Positions 10,062 through 21,446 are shown, counted from the stretch's first letter. The stretch: DNA of 24,812 nucleotides from Circinella minor (GCA_016758965.1 JAEPRB010000405.1:1-24812), one strand, 5' to 3'. Numbers and translations: made by a program. Notes: generated from the letters alone by a model not told the origin.

Positions 10062-10172
10062 AAATATATATATATTATTCATTATTATAAAAAATTCCTT
10101 CTCACAATAAAGTTTATTACTTTATTGTACTCTACCTATTCATGTAATAGCATTGGTGAGCCCATTATACAT

Positions 10173-10179
10173 TGAGTCA
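10173..10179. promoter_or_regulatory. TGAGTCA site (AP-1/Gcn4 type) upstream of SUI2
   Basis: An exact TGAGTCA lies about 155 bases upstream of the eIF2 alpha start. TGACT and TGAGTC half-sites follow within 36 bases (near 10194 and 10203). The cluster sits about 70 bases upstream of the TATA box, a normal place for an activator site. Confidence 0.4.
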
Positions 10180-10248
10180 AAAAATGCGTGGCGTGACTGG
10201 TTTGAGTCGCAGCCGCCATTTTTCGGTGCTACGCCTTCTAATTTTTTT

Positions 10249-10256
10249 TATAAAAG
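10249..10256 (+). promoter_or_regulatory. TATA box of SUI2
   Basis: TATAAAAG lies 79 bases before the SUI2 ATG, followed by a purine-rich then AT-rich leader. This is the clearest core promoter in the window. Confidence 0.5.
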
Positions 10257-10327
10257 TGAAAAGAAAAAAAAAATAGGGTGCATCTCAGTTTACATATATA
10301 AACTTATAATATATACATATATACAAA

Positions 10328-11767
10328 ATGAGTGAAAAGTTTCACTGTCGCATGTACGAAAATGAACTTCCCAAGGTGGATGACGTTGTCATGGTAAATG
10401 TTCGACAGATTGCCGACATGGGTGCCTATGTTAAATTGGTAAGTTTAGTCACAAAAAACAAAAATATGTATATATATATATTTATATAGACGTAAACAAC
10501 ATTTCTTCTTTCCCAACCCATTGTTATGAATGAATAATACTCTACTTTTTTTTATTGAAATCGATGAACTAAATAAATCACGACCTTAAAAAAAAAACGA
10601 AAAAATAACACTTTATAATTTTACCCGCGTTTATTTATTTTTTTATAATAATAATTAATAGCTTGAATATGGAGACAGAGAAGGCATGATTCTTCTTTCA
10701 GAATTGTCTCGAAGACGTATTCGTTCCGTTCAAAAGTTGATTCGAGTTGGTCGAAATGAAGTTGTTGTTGTTCTTAGAGTTGACGAAGAAAAGGGTAAAA
10801 AAAAAAGAAACGAAAATACCTTCTTGGATTGAGAGAGAGAGATAAAAAGGAATGTTAAATGAAGTAAAATGGTTTGACTAAAAAAAAATTGGTATAAATA
10901 ATTATTATTATAGGTTATATCGATTTGTCCAAACGTCGTGTCACTCCTGAAGATATTGCTAAATGTGAAGAACGTTTTAATAAGTCTAAGGCTGTTCATT
11001 CTATTCTTCGTCATGTTGCTGAAAAGCACGATATTGCACTCAAGGAACTTTATGAAACTATTGGTTGGCCATTATATAAAAAGTTTGGTCATGCATATGA
11101 TGCTTTCAAACTTGCCATTACGTAAGAAATGTGATAAGAGAGAGGGGAGGGGAGAAAGTATAAAATAAAGAATTTAAATAACTCATATAAATGTATTTAT
11201 TTTAGTGACCCTACACCTATATTCGAGGGTATGGATATCCAACCCGAAATTATGAATGAATTGGTATCAAATATCAAACGTAGAATGACTCCTCAACCTG
11301 TTAAGATTCGTGCACGTAAGTAAAAAAAAAAAAAAGAAGAAATATTGGAAATATTAGTAATAGTTATCTAATATATTAATTGTTAAATAGAATTGGATCT
11401 GAGATGTACTGGTATTGATGGCGTGAATGCAATCAAGAAAGCTTTATCAGCAGGTGAAGCTGAATCTATTGAAACTGTTCCTATCAAGGTAACTTATCTT
11501 GCAGCACCATTCTATGTTGTAACTGCTGATGCATTGGATAAAACCACTGGTTTTGCTATTATGGAAAAAGCAATCAATGCAATCAAAGATACTTTGGAAT
11601 CACATAAATGGGCTCGATTCAAGGTTGAAAAGGAAGCTAAATTGGTATCTGAAACGGATGATCGTGATTTCGCTGCTTTGATGGCACAAGCAGAAAAGGA
11701 AAATGAATTAGTTAGTGGTGATGAAGATGAAGGTGACGGTGTAGCTGCTAGTGATGATGACATGTAA
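10328..11767 (+). CDS. SUI2: translation initiation factor eIF2 subunit alpha
   Basis: Five exons (10328-10438, 10662-10794, 10914-11121, 11206-11315, 11391-11767) give 312 residues, the normal length. eIF2 alpha is part of the GTP-binding complex that brings initiator Met-tRNA to the 40S subunit. An S1 RNA-binding domain is seen first (about 17-88: [21 protein letters not shown]). It contains the regulatory loop [14 protein letters not shown], with the phosphorylatable serine at 53 counting Met (Ser51 of the mature human protein). The helical domain and the C-terminal alpha-beta domain ([17 protein letters not shown] onward) follow, then a short acidic tail. The kinase target loop is intact, so Gcn2-type control should operate. 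Codons look biased, as expected for a highly expressed gene. Intron 1 is the longest (223 nt). Confidence 0.98.
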
Positions 11768-12509
11768 AAGTATTATTTCCCTTTGTTTCTCCTACTTTTT
11801 TTCTCTCTTTCCAAAAAAAAAAAACCATACACACAAAAAGCTTTCCCTCTTCCTCTCTTCACACAAACATACGTACACACTCACAGACACATTCGCACAT
11901 ACACCAATATTTATATATATTGAACAAAAAAAAGTATATAATGTTATACAAAAAGATATATACATACAACTATAATCCTTTATATATATATATATATGTT
12001 GATATTATCATTGGTGTGTTTTATTTACTATTATTGTGTTATGAACTAATTAGAATTAGTATGAACATCAAAATGGTTTTATAGAATAATGATCTGAAAC
12101 AAGGGGGGGGGAACATTGTTTTTTTTTTAGTTCAAAAGAAAAATAGAAAGGATATATAGTAAAAATCAAAATACATTTGATTACTTTATAATATTTACTA
12201 ATTGAAATGATTTGACAGTTTTTTGTTATATAACTTTTACAATTTGGAAATGAACACGCACACAATAAAAATAATTACCTCTTTTGAAATAATTTAGGTT
12301 GTACAAACAATGGTTGCGTTTTATTCCTCCAGCCACAGTAATTAATGCCCTATTATTTTAACAACTATAATTACTCCTCTCACTTAAACACCTCCCCCCC
12401 CAAACCACCTACACACACCTACACACATTCACTCATATCTTTTCCGCACTTTTTTTTTTCTTCTTCTTTCTTTTATCTCTCATTAAAAAATTAAAGATAT
12501 AAAAAAATT
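11768..12509. other. intergenic region between SUI2 and the MAPKK gene
   Basis: Begins with the SUI2 3' UTR: a CT-rich and CA-rich stretch (about 11790-11900) and a (TA)9 tract near 11981-11997. A G8 run lies near 12103-12111, a C8 run near 12393-12400, and a CT-rich tract (12440-12480) sits just before the next start. No RNA gene or supported reading frame is seen. Confidence 0.5.
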
Positions 12510-14658
12510 ATGGTTTTTGTTCCACCTGATGCTTCTAAACCAACAGTACCTACTTTAGCACCACCTCCATTAGCATTAGGTAGTGGAGGTGGGGGTGCTG
12601 GGGGTCGTCTTGGCAATAAACGAAGAGGAGGACCTGGTTTAAAACTTTCATTTGAACATTTACAAATTTCCCCAGCATCTTCTATTCCAAGTTCAACAGA
12701 AGCATCTCATAATAATAATATTAGTCAACAAAATACTTTTCGTGAACAGGTCGGCAATATTGTAGGTGGTAATACTAGCAGCAGCAGCAGGTCTGCTTTA
12801 CAACAAGCTATTGATCAGCCCGCACAACAACAACAACAACAAACAAGTATACCACCTGTTCTTGTTAGTAAAAGATACCCAGGTTGTGGTGAAGATGATG
12901 AAGACGAAGACGATGGCGATGACTCGTTAGCTGCTTCTTATTTAGCAGCTGCAAGAGAACAACAACAACAAAAAGAATTACCTAAACAACAAGAACAACA
13001 AAGAAAAAATCATAATATTCCAGTATTAAGAGAAGCGCCTAGACCGCCTGGACCACCTCCTGTAGGTTCAGTTGCTTCTCGTTATTATCCTGGAGATAAT
13101 GGTAAAATATATATTTTTATTATTATTTAATACTCAGAACAACAACAATAACAAGTGTATATACTTCTTTTTTTAGGAACGAATATTACTACTACTTCTA
13201 CAACAACAAATACAGCCCCTGCTTCATCATCTGCATCATCTTCATCATCCTCTTCTGCAACTACTACTACAACCGAAAACACTGATGATAATAGTCAATT
13301 TATGGAGATGAAACCCGAGGATTTAGATGTGATAAAACTTTTGGGTGAAGGTGCTGCTGGTACTGTTAGAAAAGTTTTACACAAACCCACGAGACTTATT
13401 ATGGCAAAAAAGGTAAAGTCCCGGGCTTGGCTTTTTTTTTTATCTCTTTTTATTTATGTTTTCTTAAAATCTTCAAGAAGGGAGAAGAAGGAGGGAATTA
13501 TTTCTTTCCCTTATTTATCCCGTTTCTTTTTATCAAAGTGTACCCTTAAAAAAAACTTATATGATTACAGACACACAGATTCTCTTTATAATCCATTCAC
13601 TTATTCCCAAAATATAAAATATATATAATAGACAATTGGTACGGATCCTAATCCAAAAATACAACGACAAATTTTACGTGAATTATCTTTTCAAAAAACA
13701 TGTAATTCACCTTATATTGTATCATTTTATGGTGCATTTTTGGAAGATGGTGATACTACATTATCATTATGTATGGAATATTGTGAAGCAGGTAGTTTGG
13801 AAGATATTTATAAACGTGCAAGAGATCTTGGAGGTATTATTGGTGAACCTGTTCTTGGACGTATTGCTGAATCGGTAATAATTTCTTTTATTTTGTTTAA
13901 TTTTTATTGTAACTTTTCTTCTAATCTTTATATTTGAAATAGGTATGTAAAGGTTTAGTTTATTTACATCAACAACGAGTAATTCATAGAGATATCAAAC
14001 CATCCAATATTCTTGTTACTCGTAAAGGTGAAATCAAATTATGTGATTTTGGTGTTTCTGGTGAATTAATTAACTCTATTGCTAAAACATTTACGGGTAC
14101 AAAATATTATATGGCTGTAAGTTTATTTATTATTACTATTAGTCTTTGAAACAATCAAATATAATCACATGAACTAAAACTATATATATATATATATATA
14201 TATACATATATTAATTTAGCCTGAACGTATTCAAGGTGCACCTTATGCAGTTCAATCAGATATTTGGTCATTAGGTTTAACATTAATTGAAGTATCACAA
14301 AATCATCCTGCATTACCACCTCCAGGGCAACCTCAACTTTCAATTATTGAATTATTGGATTTGATTGTACGTCAACCTGTTCCTGTGATACAAGGGTCCC
14401 ATATTTCAAAAGAATGTCGTAATTTTGTTGCTGTTTGGTAAAGTTAAAAAAATATGGTTACACACAATTTTTATCAACTTATATTTTCTCTTCTTTCCGA
14501 CTCATGCTATGTTCTTTTTTTTTTTTGCTAGTTTGATCAAAAATCCTAGAGATCGTCCTGGACCAGGAAGAATGTTAGAACATCCATTTATACGTAAATG
14601 GGAAGATGTACCTATGGATGTAGCAGGTTGGGTGAAAGATGTTTGGAATTGGAAATAA
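12510..14658 (+). CDS. MKK1: MAP kinase kinase, Mkk1/Mkk2/Pek1 cell-wall-integrity type
   Basis: Six exons (12510-13101, 13177-13412, 13632-13874, 13943-14116, 14220-14437, 14532-14658) give 529 residues. The first 240 are low complexity (Gly-, Gln-, Ser- and Thr-rich) and include a likely MAPK docking site at 37-46 ([10 protein letters not shown]). The kinase domain follows: glycine loop GEGAAGTV (254-261), catalytic lysine K276 in [12 protein letters not shown] (372-379), DFGVSGEL (392-399), the activation sites S402 and T406 in SIAKT, and APE split across the last-but-two intron. [18 protein letters not shown] and the long insert [11 protein letters not shown] match fungal Mkk1/Mkk2, which act between Bck1 and Slt2/Mpk1. 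Ste7 and Pbs2 match less well. The C-terminal [12 protein letters not shown] is also typical. The kinase call is firm. The pathway assignment rests on similarity, and the symbol is given by analogy. Confidence 0.92.
14181..14204 (+). repeat. (TA)12 tract in MAPKK intron
   Basis: Twelve TA units lie in the intron 14117-14219, ending 15 bases before the acceptor. Confidence 0.9.
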
Positions 14659-14884
14659 GTAATTAAATTTTAAACTATTTATAATAATAAAGTCATTTTT
14701 TTTTCTTTACATAATATTATCTTGGGCTTATAGTTTAATCATGTTATGAAGGATTATTATTATTATATATATTTCATACAGTGTTATATATATATATATA
14801 TATATGTTAGTTTTGTGCTTTAATAAGATTTATGTTACCAAAATAATTGTTACCACATTATTTTCAATTCAAATCGTAGGAAAA

Positions 14885-14900
14885 CCCAGCGGAAGCTGGG
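14885..14900 (+). promoter_or_regulatory. GC hairpin with GGAA tetraloop upstream of COG7
   Basis: CCCAGC and GCTGGG pair perfectly around a GGAA loop, a GNRA tetraloop in RNA form. The hairpin ends 73 bases before the COG7 ATG and is followed by GGGCGCG, the most GC-rich patch in this part. It could be a leader RNA hairpin or a palindromic protein site. Confidence 0.45.
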
Positions 14901-14957
14901 GGGCGCGTCTCTTCATATTTAACAGATAAAGCAACCTATACTTTTTGTTTCACTCAA

Positions 14958-14969
14958 ATGAACTCATAA
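14958..14969 (+). promoter_or_regulatory. minimal upstream ORF (Met-Asn-Ser-stop) before COG7
   Basis: ATG AAC TCA TAA ends four bases before the COG7 ATG. If it lies in the mRNA leader, ribosomes would translate it and must reinitiate or leaky-scan to reach COG7. The transcript start is unknown. The close spacing favours leaky scanning. Confidence 0.4.
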
Positions 14970-14973
14970 TAAT

Positions 14974-15074
14974 ATGACATCCACAGCATTTGACGCGACA
15001 GCATTCGCTAATCCCGATTTTGATATTAAAAGTTGGATTAATAACTCTTTAAAACCACGTCAACATAATAACCG

Positions 15075-15105
<31 letters not shown>

Positions 15106-17814
15106 CGCGAAGATATAACACCATCTACATCCAATAACGAAAAATCCCATCAACGACCATCTGAACAAGAAGTAACAGTACTTGTCACTCGTCTTCAACT
15201 TTCTAGTGAAGAAGCTTCACGCAATGTAGGAATAACAACAGATGGCGTTATTAAATCCTTACCACGAATGTTATATGATTTAAAATTAATAACGGACGAT
15301 GCACAAGCTGCCAAACGTGGTATTGATCAAGTACGAGCTCATTTATCTACCACCAATGATGATGAAACAGTTAATGTTGCCTTGAAAAAACTTCAACAAC
15401 TTCATACCGTTAAAACACACATGGAAAAATGTAGTGCAGCGTTAAAAGAAGCTGAAAATTGGAGTAACTTGGAAGCAGAAGCGACACGTGTATTAGAAAC
15501 GCAAGATTATGAAGGTGCAGCAAGTCGAATACAAAATGCACAACATAGTTTAAATGTATTTTTTCAACATACACCCGAGTTTCAATCGAGGCAAGAATTA
15601 TTACGTAAATTACAATCTCAATTGGAACAAACGGTTCGACCCAAAGCTATGGAAGCACTATTACAAAGACAAGACGCTGTTGCTTGTTACCAATATTTTA
15701 AGGTGTATGGCAAAATTGGTAAAGCAGAAGAGTTTGTGGATCTTTATTTCGAAGCAAGAAATCCTAAAATTGTTGAAACTTGGAAAGAGCAACAAGAAGA
15801 TCAAGTAGGATGGGTGGAATCATTGGATACATTTTATAAACAAATGTTCGCTTCTTTATCTGAAGATTATGTTTGGTGTGCTTCCATATTTCCTGATCCA
15901 AAACCGGTAGTACAAGCACAAATTCAACATATTTTTCAATCATTGGACCCATCTTTGGCGGATCGATTAGCTTCCATAGCAACCCATCAAGGTCCAAATG
16001 CATTACCTCTTTTGGTTTCTACATTTTCTGTGACGGAATCATTTGGGTTATCATTGGAACGACTGTTTGCAAAACCTCCCGTGAATACTGGTTCAGGTGG
16101 TGATAATGCCACATCATTGGAATCATTGAAAACACGTGCACGTAGACGATCTAATTCGACTCAGTTGACATTGATTCCACTCACATTAAGACATACAGAT
16201 ACCAATACGTGGTCCTATGTTCTTTATGTTCCATTCTTACCATTCCAATCCCAATATGCATCTTTGGAAAATAGTTTTCTCAATGAACATTTATCTTCCT
16301 TATTCAAACGTGTGGAGGATAATCAACGTCACTTTGCTGCTACAGATCGTGTCCAGTACATATTAACAAGTGTTATTGATTCAATATTTTCTATGGCTAA
16401 GGAATCTTTGGAACGATGTTTAAAGATGACACATGGATTTGGTGCAGTAGAATGGCTTCGTACTATAAATATATACATTGGACAAGTTAAAGTACAATTA
16501 CAAAAAACGATTCGAACTATCCAATTGTCATCTACAGCAACAAGAGCAGCTTCTACATTAAAAAAAGCAGATGAACAACAACAAAGAATGGGAAGAGGAG
16601 GAAAATTATCGAGAACAACATCAGATTTAGATGATTTGAATTTGGATTTTGATGATGATGATAATGGTGATGATAAAAATGATACAGGAGATTGGAGAGC
16701 ATTTCAATTGGAATTACGATTATTACGTATTTGTCAAACTTTGGATACACAATTTAGTTCATTCAAAGATAATATTGCTCGGGAATTGGAAGGTGTACGC
16801 TATGTCATTCAAGAAAAGGATCAAGACGACAATGCACTATTAAGTCCTGTTACGCCTAGTGTATTGACATTTACTGAAAAACCGGATGCTCGTGGTCACC
16901 GACGTCAATCCAGCTTATTAACTGGTGGTAGTATGGAAATTGGATCACTTTCATCAACATCTACAACATCAAGACATGAAAGAAAACGAAGTATGGGTAG
17001 TGGATTTTTTGGAGATATTCCGTCTACAATCGGAGGACATCATCAACAACAACAACCACAACAACAACAATTATCCAATTATCCACGATCTTCTATGGCT
17101 TTATTACGAACATCACGATTAAACAGTCATGAATTACAACGTATTATTTCACAACTCTCCACTATTAATGAAGATTCTCAATACAATATTATTAATGTTG
17201 TACTGAAAGATGCCAACAAACATATTGATGAATTAACAACTGAATGTCAAGCATTAGTTCATCAAGCAGCACTTCAACCTATTATACGACATTTAAGAGA
17301 AATTCCATCCATGAAATCTATATGGCAAGCAGCTGATCCACAGTCTCGCAAGACAAATATTGAAGATGCTACCATCGATGTTGATATGCCTCAATTCAGT
17401 TTATCACCTAATGAGTATATTACTCGAGTTGGTGAACAATTATTAATGCTTCCACAAGAATTCGAAGTTTATACAGACGATCCAGCTTTATCATATCACG
17501 TTGAAACAATTCCATTTATTCAAAAAGGAGATATTCATCATCAACATCAACAATCAACTTCAGATGACGAAGAAGAAGAAGAAAAAGAAGAAGAAGAGGA
17601 TGATGATGAAATTGATGTTATTGAACTATGGTCAACATGTGTTGCACGTGGAGCTATGAAACAATTTTTGGATGAAATTGTAAAGATTCGTAATTTAACA
17701 TCTCAAGGTCGAAGACAATTGCGTACTGATATTGAATATTTAATTAATGTTTTATCTGCTCTTGATGTACAACCTTTACCTGAACTTCAAGATTTTTATG
17801 ATGGTCTCGTATAA
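14974..17814 (+). CDS. COG7: conserved oligomeric Golgi complex subunit 7
   Basis: A single uninterrupted frame of 946 residues. COG is the eight-subunit tether for retrograde vesicles at the Golgi, and Cog7 belongs to lobe B (Cog5-8). The N-terminus FANPDFDIKSWINNSL matches the family start (human FDVKEWIN). It is followed by the expected coiled helices with LVTRLQLSSEEASRNV and EAENWSNLEAEATRVLETQDYE, then the long all-helical body. Length exceeds human COG7 (about 770) because of low-complexity inserts: a Gln run of about eleven near residue 40, a DLDDLNLDFDDDDNGD acidic insert, a Ser-rich and Gln-rich block around 640-700, and an acidic DEEEEEK-type block near 870. It is the only intronless gene here. 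No membrane segment or signal is present, as expected for a peripheral complex. Confidence 0.94.
15075..15108 (+). repeat. CAA run coding polyglutamine in COG7
   Basis: Eleven or so consecutive CAA codons give a polyglutamine run near residues 36-46 of COG7, in the linker between the conserved N-terminal motif and the first coiled helix. Confidence 0.9.
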
Positions 17815-18271
17815 AAAGAAAAATTATCAATGATAATAATTATAATAATAATAATAATAATAGTTTAGAATGATATTTGTATACCACTTTTAAATTTTCC
17901 CCCCTTTTGTATTTTATTACATATAAATAAATAAAGCAAACAATAATATAAAGCTAATTATATATATAAATATGAAACACATTATTTCTGATAAATAAAG
18001 AACCCCATTAAATTGGTTCATATAATATGAAATAAAAAGGAGTATTAAGATTACAAAGGGATAAAAAGGTTTATTTTTTTAAAGAAAAAAAAAAAGGCTA
18101 TACACAATGATCCAATTTTGGAATATGACCACATTTTATTATAATAAACCGGCACTTCAAAATTAAATAAAAGAAATCCTAAAAAGAGTAACTTTCTTGC
18201 TTCTCTTCACTTCATTATAACTCTTTTATTTTTAAATTTTCCCTTTTTTTTATTTTGATGAACTTTATAAA
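17815..18271. other. intergenic region between COG7 and the TBC gene
   Basis: Contains a TAA/AATAAT-rich 3' UTR, an AATAAATAAAG polyadenylation-like cluster near 17925-17937, a second AATAAAG at about 17993, A- and T-runs at 18070-18095, and the 13-mer TAAACCGGCACTT (18145-18157), which recurs inverted at 24235-24247. A CT/T-rich tract precedes the next start. No gene is supported. Confidence 0.5.
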
Positions 18272-18281
18272 ATGGATGTAA
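18258..18281 (+). promoter_or_regulatory. upstream ORF overlapping the TBC-gene start
   Basis: ATG AAC TTT ATA AAA TGG ATG TAA begins 14 bases before the main ATG (18272), in another frame, and stops 10 bases after it. If the leader includes it, translation would overlap and compete with the main start, favouring leaky scanning or use of the next in-frame ATG at 18284. Confidence 0.35.
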
Positions 18282-21200
18282 AAATGACACGACATATTTC
18301 AACTGATCTTGAAAAGATTGGAAAGAAAATTGCTCAGATTTTATGTGACCCAAGCGATGCTTTTGATCAAGCTTCAGTTGACGTTGACTCAATGACATTG
18401 TCGGAGCGTAAGGCGTTTGCAGAACAAGGTATAATTATTTGTTACTACCACTGATAAATAATGATATATAAATATAATTAAAACCTTTTTTTTTAATATT
18501 ATCAATATAAATTTATAGGTGGATTAGGTGCTTGTGTATCTAAAGCAGACGTCCTTGCAGATACACCTGATGATCTTATGTATTTGTCTGGTAATATCAT
18601 TATTGAACCCCCCCCCTTTTTTTTTTTTGCTCTTTTTTAAATCCATGCTATTCAATAGGTGTTCATTATCTTTATTTTTTTTATCTTTATGATTATTATC
18701 ATTATTATTAGGAGAGCGAATCGTGGTACTCAAACATATAAAGAATGATCTATATCTTGTAATTATATATTATTATTATTATCCTTCCAAACCCCTTCTT
18801 CTATTCTCCCTTCTCTTTATTTATTGAAAACTCAACACATTTTTACCATCATGATGTTTTCCAAGTATTTACACCATTTTTATTGTGAAGAGAAATCTTT
18901 CTTTTTTTTTAACATATTATTATCATTGTTATTATTTAGGGTTATTGTGAAGGTGTCATTGGACAATTTAATGCAGAAAGTGTTCATTTTGTTGAATTGG
19001 ATCCACGTGTATTAGAATCTCTTGATGCAGAACTTGATTTTCCAACCGATAATGAATTACAGCAACAAAATTATCATCGTTATTCTAATAGCAGTAATGA
19101 ATCACCTTCTAACCGACATTATTCTTATTCATCTACTTCGGAACAATTATCTCTTCACGATACTAATCATAGCGGACATAAATGGCCTGGTCGATCTAGT
19201 ATTGAAAGTCTTGTAACAACATCATCGACACCTTCTATGCCTAATACGAGACAAAATCGAGTTGTTGAAGGTAAAAAAAAAATACAATTCACTATTTATA
19301 TTGGATAATTGTTTGTTACTCAAAAAGAAACAAATAATAATTTAAGTATTTATAAACAAAAAAATTAGATTATGGTGGTAAAAAAGGAGGAGAAAGACTT
19401 TATATGAATCCATCTTCTTCTATCACAAATGAAGGAACAGAAAACTTTGATACGTCTGCATTTAATGACGATTATTCAGACGATTCAGAATTAGAAGCTA
19501 CAACACCACAAATGCAATTTTCTACACAACAAACAATGTCACCTGTTGCTATGGAACCAGGAACAACATTATTTAAATCTACAACAATAAGAGCAGTAAG
19601 ACCCACTGGTCGAAGACCACTTGCTGATACAAGTGCAGCCAGTTCTACACAACAACAACAACAACAACAGACAATAGATAATGTTGTTGATTATGAAGAT
19701 GATGATGAATTACATGATGGTGATGATGAAGGAGAAGAAAAACCAGTGTTACCATTCAAAGATAGTTCAATAAATAAAACAACGACAGCAAATTCAAATA
19801 ATACTGATGGTGCAGCTGTGGATGAATATGGTTTCTTAATTCAACCTGAACATGTAAGGTTAAAAAATAGATCAGCGTTACACAGGTGAGAATAATAAAT
19901 TTCTTTTTTTTTTTCTATTTTGTCAAGTATATATTAATAAGAGTAATGTTGATTAAAAAAAACTATAGAACGGATTCATCAAATAAGTCAATAAAGACAT
20001 ATAGAGAACAAGAAAATAAATGGATCCATACACTTGGTAAATTGGACCCTGCTTCTGTCAAAAAAGATGCCAAATTCAAAAAAATGGCACGTTCAGGTAT
20101 TCCTGCATCTGTGCGTGCTCGTGTTTGGCAATTTTTAGCTGGTAGTGATTCATATAAAAAGAATGGGCATTATCAGGTAAAATAACAAAGTGAACTTTAC
20201 TGGAGATCATAAAATCTGAGATGAGAGAACAAAAGAAGTACATTTCAAGTTTTTTTAATCCGATTATTTTATATGTATATAGAATCTATGTCAACGACAA
20301 AGAAGTAAAATTTTCGATGTGATTGATCGTGACATTCCTCGATGTTATCCAGATCATAGCCAATTCAGTGATGCAACTGGACAAGGTCAACGTGATTTAG
20401 GTGATATTTTAAAAGCTTATTCACATTATAATACACAGTTAGAATATTGTCAAGGCATGGGTCGACTTGCTGGTTGTATGTTAATGCATATGCCTGCTGA
20501 GGTAAAAATTTTCCTAATTTTTTTTTTTATGCATCAAAATGATTATTTAATAATTTTTTTTTATCTAGGATTCTTTTTGGTTATTAGTAGCCACTATTGA
20601 TCGATATATGAATGGTTATTTTACCCCATCATTATCTCAAATTCGTATAGACGCTTATATTATTGGTGAATTACTTAAAGATCATCAACCAAAATTAGCT
20701 CAACATCTTGTAAGTTTATAATTATATATATATATATATATATATTAAAAATGAATATAAATGACGTCATTTTATTTACTTATCTTTATATATGTATGCT
20801 TATATACATATTAGGAAAGCAATGATATTCAACCCATTATGTATATCGCACAATGGTTCATGACGGCGTTCACATTAACGTTACCGTGGAGTTCGGTATT
20901 ACGTGTATGGGATGTATTTTATTTTGAAGGTGTTAAAGTATTTTATCGTATAAGTCTTGCCATTTTGGAACTTATAAAAGGTATTATTAAAAAGTAGGGT
21001 TTTTATATTTAACTGTTATTATGAAATGACTAACTAAATTTTCTTATATAATAAAATATCTAGACTACCTATTGAATGAATGTCCAACCAATTCTGAAAT
21101 TTTAACCCTTTTATTACATATACCACATAAATATCTTGAACCGGATGCACTTTTAGATTGTGCTTTTAGGATTAAATTATCAAAAACTGATATTCGAAGA

Positions 21201-21332
21201 TATGCGAAAAAGGCCAATGGTAGTACAACAGATGCTATGGGATTACCACTTGAACATGGTCTTAAAAATTTAATGGCAGGAAATCCTACATCTACATCAT
21301 TTAAAGGATTAGGAGGAAAGATAATCAAATAA
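18272..21332 (+). CDS. Rab GTPase-activating protein with SH3-like and TBC domains
   Basis: Ten exons (18272-18428, 18519-18590, 18712-18758, 18940-19270, 19369-19885, 19969-20176, 20283-20501, 20569-20709, 20815-20980, 21064-21332) give 708 residues. Residues 57-111 have the SH3 pattern (DDLMYLSGERIVVL, then GYCEGVIGQF). A Ser/Gln-rich and acidic linker follows to about 375. The TBC domain covers about 395-625, with catalytic arginine R464 in IDRDIPR and glutamine Q501 in EYCQGMG, so GAP activity should be intact. LMHMPAEDSFWLL and LPWSSVLRVWDVFYFEGVKVF are closest to the TBC1D10/EPI64 branch. Such proteins switch off Rab GTPases on Golgi, endosomal or exocytic membranes; the Rab target cannot be told. 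The SH3 part lacks the usual ligand-binding Trp, Pro and Tyr. The start may be 18272 or 18284. Confidence 0.92.
20723..20745 (+). repeat. (TA)n tract in TBC-gene intron
   Basis: About eleven TA units lie near the 5' end of the intron 20710-20814. Confidence 0.9.
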
Positions 21333-21383
21333 TAATAATAATATAATGTAATAGTTTACTTTTCAAGCATTGATTACACAACA

Positions 21384-21388
<5 letters not shown>

Positions 21389-21446
<58 letters not shown>
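21389..21446 (+). repeat. compound microsatellite (TC)17(AC)12
   Basis: Seventeen TC units are followed without a break by twelve AC units, about 57 bases after the TBC gene stop. The tract probably lies in or near its 3' UTR. Expected to be highly length-variable. Confidence 0.95.

Larger units (their letters stand above)
14659..14973. other. intergenic region between the MAPKK gene and COG7
   Basis: Starts with AATAATAAAG (a likely polyadenylation region near 14683), then AT-rich DNA with a (TA)10 tract at 14785-14805. Next come a stable GC hairpin (14885-14900) with a GGGGCGCG patch, and a three-codon upstream frame directly before COG7. Confidence 0.55.

Noticed and set aside
11512..11763. 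Long minus-strand frame opposite the SUI2 last exon
   Set aside because: Shadow of the well-supported eIF2 alpha coding sequence. Serine-rich text is the complement of acidic codons.
16553..16750. Minus-strand and alternate frames within COG7
   Set aside because: Shadows of the COG7 frame with His/Tyr runs from Asp/Asn codon repeats.
18385..18391. TGACTCA in the first exon of the TBC gene
   Set aside because: Lies in coding sequence (Val-Asp-Ser-Met), so it is treated as chance.
21389..21446. TC/AC repeat as a CRISPR or telomere-like array
   Set aside because: Simple dinucleotide repeat without spacers. No TTAGGG-type units are present.
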